10,827 nt of DNA from Leptospiraceae bacterium (lineage in GTDB: Bacteria > Spirochaetota > Leptospiria > Turneriellales > Turneriellaceae): contig JAEUSA010000082.1 in the NCBI GenBank assembly GCA_016788945.1, forward strand, positions 1 to 10,827, given 5' to 3'. Both the position numbers and the translations under genes were made by a program. The notes beneath the pieces are model-generated. The model was not told the DNA's origin and did not search any database. It saw only the letters and a program-made list of their open reading frames with translations. Positions 1 to 6,551 of this stretch are shown here, in pieces (within the stretch, counting starts at the first letter, position 1; each line of letters starts with the position of its first letter).

Positions 1-252
1 TACGGCGTGGCCGTAAGCAAACGAGAGTATGTGCTGGAATATTTTGTTCATCCACCGCTGTTTGAAGATAGGGCAGTGTATTGTATTGTGAACGATGACG
101 GCGTTAAAAAAAGATGAGTTGCACATGATGATAAAAAGTACCACAATCATCCAAGTCTCAAGCTGATCCCAGAAGTAAAAACCCGTGAACACCAGCCCGC
201 AGTAGGCGGCCACGAAGAACAGAGTTCGCCAATCGGCAGCGTAACGCAACAT
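1..252 (-). CDS. Membrane fatty-acid desaturase family protein, N-terminal part
   Basis: Only the first 84 residues are in the window; the gene continues past base 1. The reading frame is open from an ATG at 252 on the minus strand, preceded by a Shine-Dalgarno-like CAGGG five bases upstream. Two hydrophobic stretches (about residues 10-26 and 33-53) lead directly into H55-N-T-I-H59. This fits the first HxxxH histidine box of membrane di-iron desaturases/hydroxylases, which lies just after a transmembrane pair on the cytoplasmic side. It is followed by a PIFK...RWMN stretch resembling the usual 'H..LF....LN' continuation. The later histidine boxes would lie outside the window, so substrate (acyl lipid, carotenoid, sterol or alkane) cannot be told. 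It is divergent from the metallopeptidase gene with 98 bp between starts. Confidence 0.65.
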   Translation of the reverse strand, partial: MLRYAADWRTLFFVAAYCGLVFTGFYFWDQLETWMIVVLFIIMCNSSFFNAVIVHNTIHCPIFKQRWMNKIFQHILSFAYGHAV

Positions 253-350
253 GTTGCCCTGTGCGCCGCAAAAACAGCGCGTCAAGTCCGTTTCAATTGG
301 CCACATGCTTATTTGGTTTGCCGGATTCGCGCCTTTATTCAAGGTGTTGC

Positions 351-1220
351 ATGCGTAGCGATGGGCGGGAAAGCGACAATGTTGAAGACCGGCGCGGCGA
401 AGGCGATTCGGGGGGTGGTTTCAGGCTGCCGTTCGGTAATTTTCGCGGAATGAGTATAGTGGCGATTCTTGCCGCCGCGGGTGCAGCATATTTTTTCGAT
501 ATCGATCCACGCCTTGTGCTGAGCCTGTTTGACAGCGGCTCTCGCAGCGAGGTACAGCATTCAGCCCCGGCAAAGCCGATACCAGCGAATGACAAGCAGG
601 CAAAATTTGTTTCCGTTGTGCTGGGTGATACTGAAGATGTCTGGCGTGAGCTGTTTCGCAGTTCAGGCAAGCGGTACAGTGACCCTAAATTGGTTCTTTT
701 CCGCGGCCAGACACCGACTGCCTGCGGAAAAGGACGCGCCGCCATGGGGCCGTTCTATTGCCCCGCTGATCAGAAGATCTACATCGATCTGTCATTTTAC
801 GATGAGATGAAGACGCGTTATCGTGCGCCCGGAGATTTTGCACAGGCTTATGTGATAGCGCATGAAGTGGGGCATCATGTGCAAAACCTGATGGGCACGA
901 TGCGGCGCGTGCGCACTCTGCAGCAGGGAAAAAGTGAAGCAGAAGCCAACGCTTTGTCGGTCAAACTTGAGTTGCAGGCTGATTGCCTTGCCGGTGTGTG
1001 GGGGCATCACGCCGACAAAGCGCGCAAGATTATTGAGGGTGGAGATATCGAAGAAGCGCTCGGCGCGGCCTCAGCCATCGGTGATGATACTTTGCAAAAG
1101 CGCGCCGGTGGAACGGTCGTGCCGGAGTCGTTCACTCATGGAAGTTCAGCCGAGCGCGTTCGCTGGTTCAAAAAAGGCCTCGAGAGCGGCGATGTGCAGA
1201 GCTGTGACACGCTGCGCTGA
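351..1220 (+). CDS. ypfJ: Neutral zinc metallopeptidase, YpfJ family
   Basis: 289 residues, about the usual family length. I start it at the ATG at 351 because AAGGTG sits four bases upstream and the protein then begins [16 protein letters not shown], the typical opening of this family. An in-frame GTG at 261 would add 30 residues of non-family sequence. Order of parts: charged N-terminus, a Gly-rich stretch, one membrane segment (about residues 34-49, [17 protein letters not shown]), then an external peptidase domain. The zinc signature is H171-E-V-G-H175, followed by a second His. The later [11 protein letters not shown] block is the other conserved family signature and probably supplies the third ligand from its Glu. 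Two cysteines in ACGKG and FYCPAD match conserved positions. Family members are putative zinc proteases whose substrates are largely unknown. No frameshift or missing key residue is seen. Confidence 0.9.
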   Translation: MRSDGRESDNVEDRRGEGDSGGGFRLPFGNFRGMSIVAILAAAGAAYFFDIDPRLVLSLFDSGSRSEVQHSAPAKPIPANDKQAKFVSVVLGDTEDVWRELFRSSGKRYSDPKLVLFRGQTPTACGKGRAAMGPFYCPADQKIYIDLSFYDEMKTRYRAPGDFAQAYVIAHEVGHHVQNLMGTMRRVRTLQQGKSEAEANALSVKLELQADCLAGVWGHHADKARKIIEGGDIEEALGAASAIGDDTLQKRAGGTVVPESFTHGSSAERVRWFKKGLESGDVQSCDTLR

Positions 1221-1234
1221 GGTCGCGCCCTCAG
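1217..1234 (+). terminator. Small hairpin at the end of the metallopeptidase gene
   Basis: CTGAGG (1217-1222) and CCTCAG (1229-1234) form a perfect 6-bp stem with a six-base loop, spanning the TGA stop. No T-run follows (GCAAAACTCC), so it is not a classical intrinsic terminator. It may only be a 3'-end-stabilising hairpin. Confidence 0.22.
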
Positions 1235-1244
1235 GCAAAACTCC

Positions 1245-1274
1245 TTGACGCAGGTGTCAGCACTGCAATTTACA
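1245..1274 (+). promoter_or_regulatory. Weak candidate promoter of the OmpA-like lipoprotein gene
   Basis: TTGACG at 1245-1250 matches the sigma-70 -35 consensus at five of six positions. The best -10 at normal spacing is TTTACA (1269-1274, 18-bp spacer), which matches only three of six. It lies in the 104-bp gap before the lipoprotein gene, where a promoter is plausible. The -10 is poor, so this is tentative. Confidence 0.28.
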
Positions 1275-1324
1275 CGCACGCTTGGCCGTGCATTGCTGGC
1301 CAGAAAATTTATGCAGGAGAAACT

Positions 1325-2152
1325 ATGAAATCAAAACGTTTTCACACGATTACTGTACTCGCCGGGGCAGCCGTTTTTGCGCTGATGGCATGCAGTTCAA
1401 CAGAAGAAAAAAAGCCAGAGGCCGTGAAGCCACCCGAACCGCCGAAAGTTGAGGCGCCGAAGGTTGAAGCTCCGGTTGTTGCAGCGCGCTCCGTTGACCC
1501 GGCGACAAAGGTCGATGAAGCCAATGAAAAACTGACGAAAGTCGCTGTTACAGGTCTGCCCGCGTTTGAACCGAAGGGCGGCAAAAAAATGGAAGAGTTC
1601 GCCCAGAAATCCCTCGAAGAATCAAAAGCTGTCATTGCGGATATGCCAGAAGGTTATGTACTGCAGATCACCGGACATCATAACCAGCATCCTGATAAAT
1701 CAAAGCGCAAAGGTAACGGGCTCTCTGTCCAGCGCGCCAAGTATGTTTACGATTATTTCGTGAAAAACGGCGTGCCCAAAGAAAAACTCTCATATCGCGG
1801 TGCAGGTTCTGCCGAGTACGATAAGAATCTTTCGCGCAGCGAAAACCGTCGTGTAACATTCAAAGTTGTGAAGGCAGATGCGCCTGCAGACGATGAAAAA
1901 CCCAAAGCCAAACCGAAGGCAAAAAAAGAGAAAGCGAAGAAGAAAAAGGCCGTAGCTACAGATGATGAGGCTAAAGCGGATGCAAAGCCTGCTGAGCCTA
2001 AGGCTGAAAGCAAACCGGAAGTCAAAAACGAAACGAAGCCTGCAGCTTCTGCTCCCGAGGTAAAACCCGCAGAGCCGAAGGTTGAGGCCAAGCCGGCTGC
2101 TGCCCCTGCGGTTCCTGCAGCAACCGAAGCAAAACCCGAAGAAAAAAAATAA
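1325..2152 (+). CDS. OmpA-domain lipoprotein with Pro/Ala/Lys/Glu-rich tail
   Basis: 275 residues, with AGGAGA a few bases upstream of the ATG. Residues 1-22 are a signal peptide ending in ALMA-C23, a lipoprotein box that fits the looser spirochaetal pattern. Mature Cys23 would be lipidated. Residues 24-60 are a Pro/Glu/Val-rich linker with the repeat KVEAP. Residues 80-182 resemble an OmpA-like peptidoglycan-binding domain: GYVLQITGHHN, then LSVQRAKYVYDYFVKNGV, LSYRGAGS and a closing SENRRVTFKVV. The conserved Arg of LSxxRA is present (R137). The usual GHTD is GHHN here, so the Asp that normally contacts diaminopimelate appears to be Asn or shifted. Residues 184-275 are a low-complexity Lys/Ala/Pro/Glu tail, beginning with a Lys cluster (KKEKAKKKK). 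Most likely it links the outer membrane to peptidoglycan. It resembles leptospiral Loa22-like proteins in layout, but I cannot assign a named orthologue. Confidence 0.85.
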   Translation: MKSKRFHTITVLAGAAVFALMACSSTEEKKPEAVKPPEPPKVEAPKVEAPVVAARSVDPATKVDEANEKLTKVAVTGLPAFEPKGGKKMEEFAQKSLEESKAVIADMPEGYVLQITGHHNQHPDKSKRKGNGLSVQRAKYVYDYFVKNGVPKEKLSYRGAGSAEYDKNLSRSENRRVTFKVVKADAPADDEKPKAKPKAKKEKAKKKKAVATDDEAKADAKPAEPKAESKPEVKNETKPAASAPEVKPAEPKVEAKPAAAPAVPAATEAKPEEKK

Positions 2153-2167
2153 CAGACTATAATTTGC

Positions 2168-2209
2168 CTCACCGGTCATAGGGCATAATCATGTCACGTG
2201 ATCGGTGAG
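2168..2209 (+). terminator. 12-bp inverted repeat downstream of the OmpA-like gene
   Basis: CTCACCGGTCAT (2168-2179) pairs with GTGATCGGTGAG (2198-2209): 12 contiguous pairs including two G-U pairs, with an 18-base loop. It begins 15 bases after the lipoprotein stop. There is no downstream T-run, so it could be a factor-assisted terminator, an mRNA 3'-end hairpin, or a protein-binding palindrome. Confidence 0.35.
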
Positions 2210-2273
2210 TGCTACAGAGCATTTGGGCTCAGGTGATTTCGCACCAATGGGCCATCCGTATGAATTGAGTTTT

Positions 2274-2303
2274 ACGGCAGATGCAATGGTGTTAATTTGC
2301 CGT
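2274..2303 (+). promoter_or_regulatory. Hairpin immediately upstream of the flippase ribosome-binding site
   Basis: ACGGCAGAT (2274-2282) pairs with ATTTGCCGT (2295-2303): nine pairs, one of them G-U, with a 12-base loop. The stem ends three bases before the AGGT Shine-Dalgarno (2307-2310) of the GTG-started gene at 2315, so it could influence translation. No known riboswitch is recognised. Confidence 0.25.
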
Positions 2304-2314
2304 CATAGGTAAAC

Positions 2315-3325
2315 GTGAGCCGCAAAAAGTCGATCGCTAAATCAGCACTGAAAATCATCATTACTCTGGGCATTTCCGCGGCATGCCTGTATTTTGCCGC
2401 GCGAAAAATCGATATCGAAAAAATATTGCTTGATCTCAAATCACTGCAGGTCGGCTATGTTGCACTGGCAGCAGCCGTGAGTGCAACTGCATTGAGTATT
2501 CGGGCTTTTCGTTGGCATCAGGTTGTAAGGCGTGAAAAGCAGTTTCCATTCAGCACGACTTTCTGGGCAACGGCGATCGGTTACTTGGCAAATAATATTT
2601 TACCGGCACGTGCCGGAGAAGTCATACGCTCGGTTATTCTCGGCCTCGGCAGTGGCATACGCAAATCACTCGTGCTGGCGACTGCGCTGACCGAACGCAT
2701 TATCGATGCCGGTGTCTTACTACTCATGGCGCTCGTTATGCTGCAATTCACCGATAAGTTTCCCGCCTCCATCAGGGATTCTTGGTCACTGTTGCTGCCG
2801 GTGGTGATTATCGTTTTGCTCGCGGTTTTTCTCTCCCCTTTTATTGAAGGTTTTTTACACAAGATACCCAGCGTGCTACCGGCTAACGCGGGCATTCGGG
2901 AAAAGTTGCGTGCCTTGATTTCAGGCATGTTAGACGGTGTGCGCGTATTCCATAACATACGCCTGCTAATGGTATTTCTATTCGCTTCGGTTTTGATTTG
3001 GTTCATAGATGCGAGCGTTTTTATGCTGCTGGCTTTGTCTCTCGGCAGTGACCTCACCGTACCGCAGGCGATCATTTTTGCTGCTGCCATCGGATTCGCA
3101 TCCAGCATACCATCAACCCCCGGTTTTGTCGGGGTATTTCAGGCCGTCGCCGTTTTACTGTTACCAATCTTTGGGATCGCCGCCGACCGTGCTTTTTTGC
3201 TCGTCTCTTTAATGCAGCTCATGGGACTCACGGTAACTGGCATACTCGGTGGTATTGGCTGGGTAGTCATGCAGCGACGCATTGGCGCCGCGCGACTTGA
3301 GCAAGAACTCGCCGAAGCTGAGTAA
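2315..3325 (+). CDS. UPF0104/AglD-type flippase-like integral membrane protein
   Basis: 336 residues starting with GTG; AGGT lies four bases upstream and no in-frame ATG gives a better start. The protein is strongly hydrophobic, with about eight membrane segments (for example near residues 12-28, 44-62, 130-145, 158-175, 216-242, 252-268, 276-292 and 298-318). Family marks of the lysylphosphatidylglycerol synthase transmembrane region (UPF0104, the MprF membrane half) are NNILPARAGEVIR (93-105), ERIID (127-131) and SSIPSTPGFVGVFQ (263-276). It lacks the cytosolic aminoacyl-transferase domain of MprF, so it is not expected to make lysyl-lipids. Stand-alone members are thought to move lipids or lipid-linked sugars across the membrane; the substrate here is unknown. 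The gene converges on capD with 16 bp between stop codons. Confidence 0.82.
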   Translation: MSRKKSIAKSALKIIITLGISAACLYFAARKIDIEKILLDLKSLQVGYVALAAAVSATALSIRAFRWHQVVRREKQFPFSTTFWATAIGYLANNILPARAGEVIRSVILGLGSGIRKSLVLATALTERIIDAGVLLLMALVMLQFTDKFPASIRDSWSLLLPVVIIVLLAVFLSPFIEGFLHKIPSVLPANAGIREKLRALISGMLDGVRVFHNIRLLMVFLFASVLIWFIDASVFMLLALSLGSDLTVPQAIIFAAAIGFASSIPSTPGFVGVFQAVAVLLLPIFGIAADRAFLLVSLMQLMGLTVTGILGGIGWVVMQRRIGAARLEQELAEAE

Positions 3326-3341
3326 TCTTCGTCAGGTCTGC

Positions 3342-5108
3342 TTAGCAATATTTTTGCAAAAATTCTTTGTACCAGCTTCGCGAGCGATCTTCCTTGAGCG
3401 CATCCCTGAGCAGCGCGATGAATTCAGCCGCGTCGACTGTTTTGACATCTCCCGTTGAACGGAAAATAAAGGGCACGGCAGTGCGCACTGAATTTTTCTC
3501 CCAGAACAATTCCTCCTGTAATTTCTCGCCCGGTCTCACGCCGGTGAAGACTATTTTAATGTCGCTGTGCGGTTTTTTGCCTGCCAAAAGAATCAGACGT
3601 TCAGCAAGTTCGACGATGCGCACCGGTTTGCCCATGTCGAGAGCGAGAATGTCCCCAGCGTCGCCTAATGCAGCAGCTTGTAAAACAAGCCTCACAGCCT
3701 CCGGAATTGTCATAAAGAAACGTTCCATATCGGGGTGTGTTACCGTTAAGGGGCCGCCGCGCTGAATCTGCTCCCAGAACAGAGGAACCACCGACCCCGA
3801 AGACCCTAATACATTTCCGAAACGGACACTGACCGTCTTGAGTCTACCTGACGAAATTCGCGCCACATTGTACATCAGCAGTTCAGCAATACGCTTTGTA
3901 ATGCCCATGATGTTTTCGGGAGCGACCGCTTTGTCGGTCGAAATATTGACGATGCGCACCGAATCTGTTTCAGGCAATGATTCGGCGTAACGCAGAGCAG
4001 CGCCCAGCAGATGCCAGGTGCCGAAGATATTGGTATCGATTGCCTGCAAATGGTTAGTTTCCATTAGCGGTACATGTTTATATGCAGCGGCGTGAAAAAT
4101 GATTTGCGGTTTTTCTGCAAAAATAATGTCGCTGAGTCTCTTTTCATTGCGCACATCGGCGATCGCACAAAATATATTATCGCCGGTAAATTCCTGTTCG
4201 AGCTTATAGACGCCGTGTTCCCATTGATCGACGAGCGTGAGGCGCGCGGGCGAGAGCGCAGCGATTTGCCGCGATAATTCTAAACCAATAGACCCCGCAG
4301 CGCCGGTGACTAAAACTCGTCTGCCGGCAAGTACGGCTTCGACGGGCTTCGCTTCAAGCCGTATCTCGGGCCTGCGTATCAGGTCTTCAATGCGCAGATT
4401 GCGAATATCGGGGACAAATTCGTGCAACTTGCGCGGAATTACTTTGTAGGCAACGCGAATGCCCGAAAGCAGATCCATGACCGATTTTAAAAAATCGGGG
4501 GTAACAGGCATCGAGAACCAGATTTCTTGCACAAGATGTTTTTCGCTTAAGCGCCGCAGGTCATTACCGGGAAAAACGCGGTATGGGCCAACATGGCTGC
4601 CAACTTTATCGGGGTCATTGTCGACGATCGCGGCGATGCTGTACTTGCCTAACAGATCTTCGGTCGAAAGATCTTGCAACAGGTGGTGTGCTACCGTACC
4701 GGCACCATAGATGATGATGGGGGTTAATCCTTGTTTTTTCAGCCGCGCTTCAGGGTTGAGACGAAAATACCAGAACAGCCGGTGTATTAAGGTCAGCACA
4801 TTTTGCGAGGCAAATAATAAGCCGGCATGCCAGAGGTTGAAGTTTCCGTGCAGCAGGTTATCCGCCTGCAACAGGCAGACGCTGATTAGGGAAAAAACCA
4901 TCAGAGTTCGCAGCGTAAACAGGTTAAGATATTTGAGATTGGCGCGGTAGATTTTCACAATCGCCAGCAGAGTTACCTGAAGGATCGTCAGCGGAATGGC
5001 GAAATACCAGGTCTTACCCGTGAGGTATAGAAAACCGGAATTGCATGCGGCAAGCAACAGCAAGTCACCGGCAAGCGTGAGGGTATAGGGCTTGAGCCTG
5101 ACAGGCAT
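3342..5108 (-). CDS. Nucleotide-sugar 4,6-dehydratase, CapD/WbpM/PglF type
   Basis: 588 residues, the full length of the long membrane-bound form. The N-terminus has four membrane segments (about 9-28, 34-52, 63-82, 90-108). Residues 129-250 form a CoA/NAD-binding-like Rossmann domain starting IIIYGAGTVAHHLL. Residues 262-560 are the SDR catalytic domain, with the dinucleotide-binding motif TGAAGSIG (268-275). The active-site region is S390-T-D-K393, M401 and K405. The classical SDR tyrosine is Met here, the known S-M-K arrangement of the WbpM/PglF group. GNVLGSSGSVVPLF and GVRPGEKLQEELF are further family blocks. The expected reaction is UDP-GlcNAc to the 4-keto-6-deoxy sugar, for O-antigen, capsule or glycoprotein sugars at the inner membrane. 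No aminotransferase or acetyltransferase sits next to it, so the final sugar is unclear. The upstream Shine-Dalgarno (GCGGAA) is weak. Relatives are called capD, wbpM or pglF; I do not choose one. Confidence 0.92.
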   Translation of the reverse strand: MPVRLKPYTLTLAGDLLLLAACNSGFLYLTGKTWYFAIPLTILQVTLLAIVKIYRANLKYLNLFTLRTLMVFSLISVCLLQADNLLHGNFNLWHAGLLFASQNVLTLIHRLFWYFRLNPEARLKKQGLTPIIIYGAGTVAHHLLQDLSTEDLLGKYSIAAIVDNDPDKVGSHVGPYRVFPGNDLRRLSEKHLVQEIWFSMPVTPDFLKSVMDLLSGIRVAYKVIPRKLHEFVPDIRNLRIEDLIRRPEIRLEAKPVEAVLAGRRVLVTGAAGSIGLELSRQIAALSPARLTLVDQWEHGVYKLEQEFTGDNIFCAIADVRNEKRLSDIIFAEKPQIIFHAAAYKHVPLMETNHLQAIDTNIFGTWHLLGAALRYAESLPETDSVRIVNISTDKAVAPENIMGITKRIAELLMYNVARISSGRLKTVSVRFGNVLGSSGSVVPLFWEQIQRGGPLTVTHPDMERFFMTIPEAVRLVLQAAALGDAGDILALDMGKPVRIVELAERLILLAGKKPHSDIKIVFTGVRPGEKLQEELFWEKNSVRTAVPFIFRSTGDVKTVDAAEFIALLRDALKEDRSRSWYKEFLQKYC

Positions 5109-5191
5109 TTCCGCACAAAAACTTACGGCGCTGTATGCCCGCCAGCCAAAAACGCCTCGCCGCGCTGCCCGAAAAACAGGAATCGCACGCT

Positions 5192-6124
5192 ATGAAGACA
5201 CCTCCGCGTAGCGCCGATGCGATTGCCGACCTCATTGCTGTGGCACGTGATCTACGGGATAAGAATGGTGGATGCCCGTGGGATATCGAACAGACGCACG
5301 AAAGCCTCGCAAAACACCTGCTTGAAGAGTCGAGCGAGCTCATCGAGGTTATCGAGCACGGGCTAACGCCTGCTACCGACGATGCTTTTAAAGAAGAATT
5401 GGGGGATGTCTTATTTCAGGTGGTGATCCATGCGCAGCTCGCTGCGGAATCCGGGCGTTTTACGTTTTCTGATGTGGCACGGGGCATTACCGACAAACTG
5501 ATTGTGCGGCATCCGCATGTTTATGGAGATGTGTCGGCTGAAACCCCCGGCGAGGTGCTCCGGAACTGGGAAGCAATCAAGGCGCGCGAACGCGAGAAAA
5601 AGCAGCAGCGAGGTCAAACGACATCTTATCTCGACGGAGTACCCAAAATATTACCGGCCTTACAGCGCGCTGAACGCCTCGGAGAAAAAGCCGCCCGAGT
5701 CGGCTTTGATTGGCCGGAGGACACGGATGTCCGAGGGCCCGCCGGGCCACGGATGGCCGCCGGAGGGCCGGAGGACACGGATGTCCGAGGGCCCGCCGGG
5801 CAAAATGGTACTCGCATGCTGCGCGAAAAAATTAACGAAGAGCTCAAGGAACTCGACGAGGTGACTGGCGTCGATCAGGAGCGCATGACAGAAGAATTCG
5901 GCGATTTGTTGTTCGCTCTCGCACAGTACGGACGTCGCCTCGGTATAGATTCCGAAGGGGCTCTGCGCAAGGCCTGCACAAAGTTTGAAACGCGTTTTCG
6001 TGTGATGGAAGGCGAAGCTGCGTCGCGAATTCGTTCGGGAGAAAAGTTGAGCGCAGATGAATGGGATAGGTTGTGGCGCTTTGCGAAAGAAACCGTAACT
6101 CAGCGCGGCGGCGTATCTTCATAA
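5192..6124 (+). CDS. mazG: Nucleoside triphosphate pyrophosphohydrolase MazG, with linker insertion
   Basis: 310 residues from the ATG at 5192 (E. coli MazG is 263). I prefer this start over the in-frame ATG at 5135: AGGA lies ten bases upstream, it leaves room for promoters opposite capD, and the extra 19 residues do not look like family sequence. MazG hydrolyses NTPs to NMP plus pyrophosphate and cleans the nucleotide pool. Two helical MazG domains are visible. The first has GGCPWD (26-31), E45-E-S-S-E49 and E68-E-L-G-D72. The second has E216-E-L-K-E220 and E234-E-F-G-D238. Both EExxE...ExxD metal-binding sets are intact. Between them, after GFDW (171-174), about 30 residues are absent from ordinary MazG: a repeated EDTDVRGPAG, rich in Gly, Pro and Arg. 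They are encoded by the palindromic repeat annotated separately. The 3' end overlaps the convergent lipoprotein gene by 25 bp. Confidence 0.93.
   Translation: MKTPPRSADAIADLIAVARDLRDKNGGCPWDIEQTHESLAKHLLEESSELIEVIEHGLTPATDDAFKEELGDVLFQVVIHAQLAAESGRFTFSDVARGITDKLIVRHPHVYGDVSAETPGEVLRNWEAIKAREREKKQQRGQTTSYLDGVPKILPALQRAERLGEKAARVGFDWPEDTDVRGPAGPRMAAGGPEDTDVRGPAGQNGTRMLREKINEELKELDEVTGVDQERMTEEFGDLLFALAQYGRRLGIDSEGALRKACTKFETRFRVMEGEAASRIRSGEKLSADEWDRLWRFAKETVTQRGGVSS
5712..5801 (+). repeat. Tandem palindromic repeat inserted in frame in mazG
   Basis: A 36-bp unit (5712-5747) recurs exactly at 5766-5801, giving a period of 54 bp, or 18 codons, so the frame is kept. Within the 90 bp are three stem-loops with a CGGA loop: GGACA-CGGA-TGTCC (5719-5732), GGCCA-CGGA-TGGCC (5745-5758) and GGACA-CGGA-TGTCC (5773-5786). 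The middle stem differs from the others by an A-to-C change matched by a T-to-G change on the other arm. Outer GGCC arms around the first stem-loop and GGCCC-GCC-GGGCC (starting at 5737) add further pairing. The segment is more GC-rich than the rest of mazG and encodes the non-family linker. It looks like a REP/ERIC-like element that happens to be translatable. Confidence 0.85.
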
Positions 6125-6510
6125 CGAAACATTGTCGCGATGAGACGGTATCCCGAGGTATCGAAAGAATCGTTCATATTTTTGTCGGCCCATTTCCACT
6201 TGCTGTCGACGCGCGAGAATGAACCAAGTAACAATCCATCAGCTCCGCATTCAGCAGCCTCGACTTTGAGCCGCCGAATAATCTCTGCGCGCTCATAACC
6301 CGAACCGTATTGTATCACGATTTCCCCGAGATATCGGTGCTTCTCTTCGGGCAGGGCATAACTGACGCTGATCTGCTGCCAAGTTCGCCGTGGTTCTGCA
6401 CAACCAGGAGAAAAAATCTTCTTTTCCATGGACAGACAACCGGCTGCGGCAAGAACAGCGCAGGTGCACAACAGAACGGTGCGCTTGCGCGCCGTGAAGG
6501 TAAGAAACAT
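6100..6510 (-). CDS. Small putative lipoprotein of unknown function
   Basis: 136 residues from the ATG at 6510. Longer in-frame starts up to 6720 would run through the opposing FAD-oxidase gene and precede the signal peptide, so I reject them. A basic N-terminus (TARKR) and a hydrophobic core (TVLLCTCAVLAAAG) end at C25, a permissive lipoprotein box. Mature residues 26-136 contain YLGEIVIQYGSGYERAEII and a helix with VEAAECGADGLLLGS. This 'GADG' turn is common in small periplasmic domains of several unrelated lipoprotein families. I do not recognise the family and give no function. The Shine-Dalgarno is weak. The 3' end overlaps that of mazG by 25 bp, and the 5' end is divergent from the FAD oxidase with 41 bp between starts, which must hold both promoters. 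Confidence 0.72.
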   Translation of the reverse strand: MFLTFTARKRTVLLCTCAVLAAAGCLSMEKKIFSPGCAEPRRTWQQISVSYALPEEKHRYLGEIVIQYGSGYERAEIIRRLKVEAAECGADGLLLGSFSRVDSKWKWADKNMNDSFDTSGYRLIATMFRYEDTPPR

Positions 6511-6551
6511 CTTTTGCTTTGCGCATTCTCCGCACGGCACATGCTGACAAT

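Noticed and set aside
390..401. Met for Tyr in the CapD-like active site (protein residues 390-405) as a damaged enzyme
   Set aside because: The S-M-K arrangement is normal for the long WbpM/PglF branch of this family, so it is not a defect. The start/end given here are protein residue numbers; the gene is at 3342-5108.
1753..2179. Long open frames antisense to the OmpA-like gene (129 and 139 codons)
   Set aside because: They are by-products of the Lys/Ala/Pro/Glu-rich repeats. Their translations are Ala/Gly/Phe/Ser low-complexity with no ribosome site, while the plus-strand frame has a signal peptide and a recognisable domain.
2243..2257. TGGGCCATCCG, resembling half of the mazG-type palindrome on the minus strand
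   Set aside because: Only one arm and the loop are present, with no matching GGCCA arm, so it cannot be called a repeat copy.
5109..5191. Promoters between capD and mazG
   Set aside because: Both genes must start transcription here, but I found no -35/-10 pair on either strand good enough to annotate.
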